Positions 15,384 to 19,907 of a stretch of DNA of 19,907 bases are shown here, piece by piece. The stretch comes from CAZPQN01 sp964588795. Its GTDB lineage: Bacteria; Fidelibacterota; UBA2242. Within the stretch, counting starts at the first letter, position 1; each line of letters opens with the position of its first letter. Position numbers and translations under genes: made by a program. Below the pieces are notes generated by a model. It had not been told where the DNA came from, made no database searches, and saw only the letters and a program-made list of their open reading frames with translations. The stretch spans positions 1-19,907 of the forward strand of contig CAZPQN010000037.1 in assembly GCA_964588795.1 (NCBI GenBank), given 5' to 3'.

Positions 15384-16463
15384 TTAGACGTTGAAGCGAA
15401 ATTCGATGACGTCACCATCCCGGACGATGTATTCTTTGCCTTCGGAGCGAATCAGACCTTTGGCACGGCAGGCGCTCAAACCGCCCTGTTCAATGAGGGT
15501 CTGCCAGGGGACGATTTCCGCCCGGATGAATCCGCGTTCGATATCGGAGTGGATGGTTCGTCCGGCGCGCTGGGCGTTGGTACCCTGCTCGATCGTCCAG
15601 GCGCGGCATTCGTCTTCTCCGACAGTAAAGAATGAGATGTAGCCCAACAATTCATAGGATAAGCGGATCAGGCGGTTAAGTGCCGGTTCGACGATGCCCA
15701 GTTCCTGCAGAAAAAGCGGTTGGTCGGCAGGCTCCAAAGCGGAGATTTCCTGTTCCAGCGCGGCGCAAAGGGCGGTGCAGGTGGTTTTGACCATCGGCGG
15801 CTGGGTGAAGCGTTGCGTGATTGAATCTGTTTGCCGGATGGCTGTTTCGTCAATATTCAGAACGATAAGCAGAGGTTTGGCGGTCAGGAACTGGAACCCG
15901 CGCTGGAATACTTCCTCGGCGGCCGTAGTGGGCATTTCGCGGAGCGGGCGTTCGTCGTCGAGAAATACCTTGCATTTAAGCAAATATTCGAGTTCCTGCT
16001 GCATTGCCGCGTTATGCAATTTGCTGAGTTGTTTTTCCAAGCGTTCAATGCGGCTTTCGACGATGCTCAGATCGCTGAGCAGAAATTCGGCGTTGATGAA
16101 ATTGAGGTCAGCCTGCGGATCAATGCGGTTCAAGGGGTGCGGATAAAGCGGGTTGTCGAAAGCCCGGATGACGAGCAGAATGACGTCCACAGTTTTCAGA
16201 TTGGTGAGAAATTGGGCGGGCAGTCCCCGGGCAGTCGTGTGCCCTTCCAGACCGGGCACCTTCAGGTACTCGATCGTGGCCGGGACGGTGCGGCGCGGAT
16301 TGAAAATGGCACTGAGCTGGTCGAGGCGCGGATCAGGCACCCGGACGATGCCCTTTTCGGTTTCTTTTTTAAGAAAAGCTCCCGACTCGCTCTTGCGGCT
16401 TAATAGGGTGGTAAAAAGAGTAGATTTACCGGTGTAAGGCAAGCCGGTAATCCCGATTTGCAT
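15384..16463 (-). CDS. Divergent YchF/DUF933-type GTPase
   Basis: Cytoplasmic P-loop NTPase of the Obg/YchF group, 359 residues, close to the family's usual ~363. YchF proteins bind ATP or GTP and associate with ribosomes. Visible parts: P-loop GLPYTGKST (7-15), the PDPRLDQLSAIF stretch (43-54) typical of YchF, an NxxE nucleotide-specificity motif in VLNIDE (N203, E206), a coiled-coil middle (IERLEKQLSKLHNAAMQQELEYLL), and a C-terminal TGS-like domain (about 273-359). The switch region is altered: the usual DIAGLVKGA reads KVPGLEGHT, so the magnesium-contacting Asp is missing. This marks it as a divergent paralogue, not necessarily the housekeeping YchF. The ATG has GGAG 5 bases upstream on this strand. 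A decayed copy lies at 19485-19773 in the same orientation. Confidence 0.85.
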   Translation of the reverse strand: MQIGITGLPYTGKSTLFTTLLSRKSESGAFLKKETEKGIVRVPDPRLDQLSAIFNPRRTVPATIEYLKVPGLEGHTTARGLPAQFLTNLKTVDVILLVIRAFDNPLYPHPLNRIDPQADLNFINAEFLLSDLSIVESRIERLEKQLSKLHNAAMQQELEYLLKCKVFLDDERPLREMPTTAAEEVFQRGFQFLTAKPLLIVLNIDETAIRQTDSITQRFTQPPMVKTTCTALCAALEQEISALEPADQPLFLQELGIVEPALNRLIRLSYELLGYISFFTVGEDECRAWTIEQGTNAQRAGRTIHSDIERGFIRAEIVPWQTLIEQGGLSACRAKGLIRSEGKEYIVRDGDVIEFRFNV

Positions 16464-16598
16464 GTCATCTCCAATGAATATAGAATTAAAAAGCGGCGGA
16501 ATTTAACCTCAATCGGCAAGATCACCAAATCCGAAAAGTCCGGGCGCGGAGACTAATCACCGAACTGCTACAACCGGAAATAAAACCAGCCCTAATCG

Positions 16599-16615
16599 AC
16601 TGCGGCTCGCGCAGT
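16599..16615 (-). terminator. Possible terminator hairpin after the GLUG gene
   Basis: A perfect 6-base stem, ACTGCG (16599-16604) with CGCAGT (16610-16615), encloses a 5-base loop just 6 bases past the stop codon of the surface-protein gene. The T-rich stretch expected downstream on the minus strand begins only about 12 bases later, so the call is tentative. The rest of 16464-16621 holds the ychF-like ribosome site and a TATATT (16482-16477) that could be its -10 box. Confidence 0.35.
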
Positions 16616-16621
16616 GGTCTT

Positions 16622-19327
16622 TTATTTGACCAATACCAGCTTTTTCATGGCGCTGAAATCGCCGGCCCGGAGATGGTAGAAGTAAATACCGGTCGGCAAC
16701 TGAGCGGCATTCCAAAGAAAAGTATAATTACCGGCATTAAGCGATTCGTTGTCAATCAGCACCGCCATTTCACGGCCTGTCAGGTCGTAGATTTTCAGCG
16801 TCACCGCCGCCTTTTCCGCCAGCGCAAACGCGATCGTCGTCGTCGGATTGAATGGATTGGGATAATTCTGTTGAAGCGCAAACTCGCAGGGAATTTGTCC
16901 GGCGATTAATCCTGACAACGGCAGGCCTGTGCCGCTCAACCGAATCGTGTCCGGCGAAGAGACGGCATTACTCGTTATGACCAGCAAACCCGAATCCGGT
17001 CCGGCATTTAGCGGATCGAATCTGAGGGTATCGGTGAGGTTTTTCCCGGGCAAAATTACCGCTGACTTTAGTGAGGAGGTGAATCGGGAATTGCTCGATT
17101 CGATATTGGTGATGACGAGCGTGTCATTTCCGGTACTGGATAAAATCAAGGCGATTTCTTTACTTTGTCCGATCAGCACCTGCCCAAATTCGAATGCAGT
17201 GGCATTGAAGGATAAGGTCACAATTGGCAGCGGCGGATTTTGCCATTGCAGATAAGGATAGCCGGAATTGAAAGTCATGGAGATGGCCCAAATATCGGTG
17301 AAGTTCCAGGCGGATGACGTGAAGGTAGATTCGGATTTCATCTCCGCGGTGGTTTTGGCTGTGCCGCCCTGACTGTTCGTCCGCCCGGAGGTTTCGGTAT
17401 CCCAGAAACAATTCTCGGCTGTGGCGTTGTAACTGCGTCCCACCAGACCGCCGCAATACTCCGCGCCCGTCACACTGCCGGTGCTATAGCAGTTATTGAG
17501 CGTGGCATTTTCATGACGTCCGACCAATCCGCCGACTTTGGAGGTGCCATTCAGGTTGGCGGTACTGTAACAGTCGTTGACCGTACTCAGGGAATTTAAA
17601 CCAATGAGACCGCCGGCATACTCTTTTCCGGATATGCTACCGGAGCTGAAGCATTGATTGATCACGGTGCCGGAATTGAAACCGACTAATCCGCCAATCC
17701 GATCTTTGCCCTGGAAACTGACGTTAGTGACGCCGAGATTCCGGATCGTGTCACCCATGGTGTAGCCGAATAATCCCTGGTAGCTACCGGCTGGGCGGGC
17801 AAAGTACAGGCTATCGATGACGTGGCCCTTGCCATCGTAGGAGCCGGTGAAAGCTTTGGTTTCTTTGCCAATCGGCATCCAGCCTCCAAAAATCCAGCGC
17901 GAGCCATCGCGGGTTTCGGCGGCATTGAGGCTGGCGGTCTGGATATAATGTTTATCCCAGTTGTTGGTGTCGACCGCGACCCAGATCAGGTTATCGAACG
18001 AAGCGATTTGATAGGGATTGAGGCGCGTGCCATCTCCTGCGGAGGGAGCCGTACCGGCCGGCAGACTAAGCAGAACAGCAGAGCCGTTTTGCCAGGCAAG
18101 GAACGGATAGCCGTTGTTATAGGTGCCGGAAGTGTCCAGATCCCAGCAATCCAGTGTGCCGTTGGCGTCCTCTATCTCAAAATCCCAGCCGGCGTTGGTG
18201 AAAGTCGTCAGCGTTTGCAGCGCCAAAGTGCTCAGTGGTGTGCCTTTACCGGTATCGTTTTGGTGAGAAGTCGTGGAATCGTAAAAGCTCTGTCCGATTG
18301 GTAGTGAGGTGCCCCCGGCCAACCCCCCGACATTAGACGAACCGGCAACCACACCGGTAGAATAACAATTTATGATACTCGAACCGTCATTGTAACCTAC
18401 CAACCCGCCGATATAATCTTCACCGAGCACCGCGCCGGTAGCGTAACAGTTGCCAATTCGGCTCGAGCCACTATTCATCCCGACCAGACCGCCGATGTAA
18501 CGGACATAATAACCTTCGCCGGGCTTGGTGCCAGTAACGTTATTCAGCGCACAGCATTCGGTAATATAAGCACGGTAAGAATTCGAACCGACCAGTCCGC
18601 CGACATAAAAGTATCCCGAAACGGTGCCCTCCGCTACGCATTTGGTGATGTTACCGATATCATAATTGAAAGTGGAATTTATCCCGACCAGACCACCGAC
18701 ACCTTGCATTCCGCTGATCGCACAGTTCGTGGTACAGTTCGTGATCAGACTTCCGGAATTCGAACCCACCAGTCCGCCGACATCATCGCCGGTACCACTG
18801 ATTCGCCCTTCGACCGTACAGTTTTGAATCGTCGACAGATGTTCCGTCACGCCTGCCAAACCACCGACAAAATAGGAGCCGGCAACATAGCAATCAGTCA
18901 GAGTGAGATTGGCGATAGTGGCGCCGGAAGTGTATCCGAATAATCCGACGTAAGCAGTTGCCGGCCGATTGACGCTCAGCCCCGAGATGCTATGGCCGTT
19001 TCCATTGTAATATCCGGAAAACATTGTGGCCCCACCAATCGGAATCCAACCTTCTTCTCCCCAGATTCCGTTAGGTTTGGTTTCCGCGGCGTCGATATCG
19101 ACAGTTTGTAGAAAATAGACACCATTTAAATTATTGTTTTGGTCATTAACCATGGAGGCAATCCAGTGCAGGTTGGCTAAGTTGGTGATCAGATAGGGAT
19201 CGCCTGCAGTTCCGCTACCTGAAGGCGCAATCGGGTCAGGGACGGCCCAGGCTCTACTAAGTAATAATGTCAAACAAACGATTAGCATAATCCCTATGAA
19301 GTCACTCATGTTTCGGCTCGATTGCAT
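16622..19327 (-). CDS. GLUG-repeat surface protein with T9SS sorting domain
   Basis: Large exported protein of 901 residues, probably a cell-surface adhesin or matrix component; GLUG-repeat proteins often have such roles, but none is proven here. The signal peptide is about 1-28 (cut near SRAWA). Two paralogous modules follow: about 38-413 and 429-697. Each opens with a G-DPY/NPY-I segment, continues through WIPIG / WMPIG, a GxGHxIxxL stretch and GLFGYT, and ends in NNGYPFLAWQ or NSGYPYLQWQ. GLUG motifs ([VIAC]GGL[VAI]G) occur seven times in module one (residues 154-338) and four times in module two (544-630). About 702-803 is an Ig-like ASH/choice-of-anchor domain. About 816-901 is a type A sorting domain (NYPNPFNPTTTIAF to KKLVLVK). 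AAGGAG lies 4 bases before the ATG. The gene sits between an ychF-like gene and its dead copy. Confidence 0.9.
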   Translation of the reverse strand: MQSSRNMSDFIGIMLIVCLTLLLSRAWAVPDPIAPSGSGTAGDPYLITNLANLHWIASMVNDQNNNLNGVYFLQTVDIDAAETKPNGIWGEEGWIPIGGATMFSGYYNGNGHSISGLSVNRPATAYVGLFGYTSGATIANLTLTDCYVAGSYFVGGLAGVTEHLSTIQNCTVEGRISGTGDDVGGLVGSNSGSLITNCTTNCAISGMQGVGGLVGINSTFNYDIGNITKCVAEGTVSGYFYVGGLVGSNSYRAYITECCALNNVTGTKPGEGYYVRYIGGLVGMNSGSSRIGNCYATGAVLGEDYIGGLVGYNDGSSIINCYSTGVVAGSSNVGGLAGGTSLPIGQSFYDSTTSHQNDTGKGTPLSTLALQTLTTFTNAGWDFEIEDANGTLDCWDLDTSGTYNNGYPFLAWQNGSAVLLSLPAGTAPSAGDGTRLNPYQIASFDNLIWVAVDTNNWDKHYIQTASLNAAETRDGSRWIFGGWMPIGKETKAFTGSYDGKGHVIDSLYFARPAGSYQGLFGYTMGDTIRNLGVTNVSFQGKDRIGGLVGFNSGTVINQCFSSGSISGKEYAGGLIGLNSLSTVNDCYSTANLNGTSKVGGLVGRHENATLNNCYSTGSVTGAEYCGGLVGRSYNATAENCFWDTETSGRTNSQGGTAKTTAEMKSESTFTSSAWNFTDIWAISMTFNSGYPYLQWQNPPLPIVTLSFNATAFEFGQVLIGQSKEIALILSSTGNDTLVITNIESSNSRFTSSLKSAVILPGKNLTDTLRFDPLNAGPDSGLLVITSNAVSSPDTIRLSGTGLPLSGLIAGQIPCEFALQQNYPNPFNPTTTIAFALAEKAAVTLKIYDLTGREMAVLIDNESLNAGNYTFLWNAAQLPTGIYFYHLRAGDFSAMKKLVLVK

Positions 19328-19356
19328 ATGGCTCCTTTCCAGCTCCGGTTACTATT

Positions 19357-19384
19357 AATCCGTACTTACTAATTCCGTACATAC
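19357..19384. repeat. Short tandem direct repeat upstream of the surface-protein gene
   Basis: AATCCGTACTTAC (19357-19369) is followed by AATTCCGTACATAC (19371-19384). The two near copies lie 30-57 bases upstream of the start codon. The position suits an operator, but no convincing promoter was found around it. Confidence 0.35.
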
Positions 19385-19484
19385 GTTAAAATTTTTAAAA
19401 ATCACTGCGGATAATTTGAGAGGATTTCCAATTATTTTCAATACTTATTGTTACTATGAAATACCCCTGTTTATTGAATTGTGC

Positions 19485-19773
19485 TCTAAATCATTAATGC
19501 GGAAATCAGCAAGTCTTTTGGCGCAAGAAATCCCGAATACTGACCAAGCGACGGTTGTCAGATAATGCATGGAGCGGGCGTTAGGCATTGGCACGGTGCG
19601 GCAGGAATTGAAAATGGCACTGAGCTGGTCAAGGCGCGGATCAGGCCCGCGCACAATGCCTTTTTCGGTTTCTTTTTGGGCCGGTACAGGTCAGGTTCCG
19701 ACCGGCGACTGAGCAGAATGCTGGCAAGAAGGCTCTGACCGCTGACGGAACATCCGGCGATCCTGATTTACAT
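19485..19773 (-). pseudogene. Decayed copy of the YchF-like GTPase gene
   Basis: Remnant of a paralogue of the gene at 15384-16463, in the same orientation. About 90 bases (19590-19678) match 16282-16370 at roughly nine of ten positions by eye and encode KETEKGIVRGPDPRLDQLS. From the original ATG (19773-19771) the second codon is TAA where the intact gene has CAA. The P-loop reads GCSVSGQSL instead of GLPYTGKST, losing the essential lysine. A frameshift near 19676 separates the P-loop part from the KETEKG part. After TVP (near 19590) the sequence no longer matches residues 63-170; weak similarity resumes with RPL (19580-19571) and an LLIS stretch near 19500, suggesting a large internal deletion and another frameshift. 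It cannot make a functional GTPase. The later part of the match is less certain than the first 190 bases. Confidence 0.75.
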
Positions 19774-19907
19774 GGTGTTTTAAAGAGAGTAAATTTTACA
19801 AACCAATATTAAATGACTTGTTCTAAAATGAATTTGTGGGTGTTTGGATAAAATTGTGTGCAAGGGTAAGAATTAGTGGATTACGGGTAGGTTTGTGCTA
19901 TCCAAGC
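19774..19907. other. AT-rich non-coding end of the window
   Basis: I see no gene, RNA or clear regulatory site here. The stretch 19385-19484, between the surface-protein leader and the pseudogene, is likewise AT-rich and empty. Both are visibly richer in A and T than the rest of the window, consistent with decaying or non-coding DNA. Confidence 0.5.

Noticed and set aside
16622..19327. Periodic repeats that could suggest a CRISPR or satellite array
   Set aside because: The periodicity is at protein level (GLUG motifs about 24-36 residues apart) with variable DNA, inside one long reading frame.
19454..19654. A 66-codon open frame as a small gene
   Set aside because: It is one surviving frame of the ychF-like remnant, starts inside the homologous part and lacks the P-loop.

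Overview
The window looks like a piece of a metagenome-assembled chromosome from a Gram-negative bacterium of the Fibrobacterota-Chlorobiota-Bacteroidota (FCB) side of the tree, more likely one of its candidate-type phyla (Calditrichota, KSB1 and similar) than Bacteroidota proper. The reasons are a TonB-dependent receptor with an N-terminal carboxypeptidase-regulatory-like domain, two exported proteins ending in a type A type IX secretion (T9SS) sorting domain, moderately high GC, clear AGGAG-type ribosome sites and sigma70-like TTGnnn/TAnnnT promoters, which Bacteroidota usually lack. A run of exactly 100 N shows it is a scaffold. The phylum is an inference; no rRNA gene is present.

Layout. 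1-1772 (+): UDP-GlcNAc 2-epimerase (wecB type) and a GNAT acetyltransferase with its own near-consensus promoter placed almost on the start codon. 1842-2732 (-): an exported YdjC/ChbG-type carbohydrate deacetylase. Divergent from it, 2919-6049 (+): a TonB-dependent receptor translationally coupled (ATGA overlap) to a lipoprotein of unknown function, closed by a hairpin terminator. 6141-11466 (+): a tight sugar-use operon of ROK kinase, FHS-type MFS permease, SIS-domain phosphosugar isomerase-like protein and a GH42-like beta-galactosidase lipoprotein. 11453-12160 (-): a HAD phosphatase that converges on and overlaps the glycosidase gene. 12282-15303 (+): a T9SS-tagged alkaline-phosphatase-superfamily enzyme, a membrane-anchored NlpC/P60-like cysteine peptidase (ATGA overlap), and a second HAD phosphatase gene split by the N gap. 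15384-16463 (-): a divergent YchF-type GTPase. 16622-19327 (-): a 901-residue GLUG-repeat surface protein with a T9SS tag. 19485-19773 (-): a decayed copy of the YchF-like gene in AT-rich DNA.

How the genes fit together. The deacetylase, receptor/lipoprotein pair and four-gene operon read as one carbohydrate-scavenging neighbourhood: capture at the outer membrane, trimming by the exported deacetylase and lipoprotein glycosidase, entry through the permease, then phosphorylation and isomerisation in the cytoplasm. The substrate cannot be read from sequence; an amino sugar or galactoside is the best guess.

The most useful observations are: (1) the 100-N gap is an artefact, since both flanks carry the same 55 bases and collapsing them restores an intact 233-residue gene; (2) the 3' end holds a dead ychF-like paralogue with a stop at codon 2, a lost P-loop lysine and a frameshift, in direct orientation to the living copy with the surface-protein gene between them; (3) several start codons sit so close to a -10 box that leaderless or very short-leader transcripts are likely; (4) the ROK protein lacks most of the usual zinc motif. 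I found no tRNA, rRNA, CRISPR array, intact transposase or phage gene.
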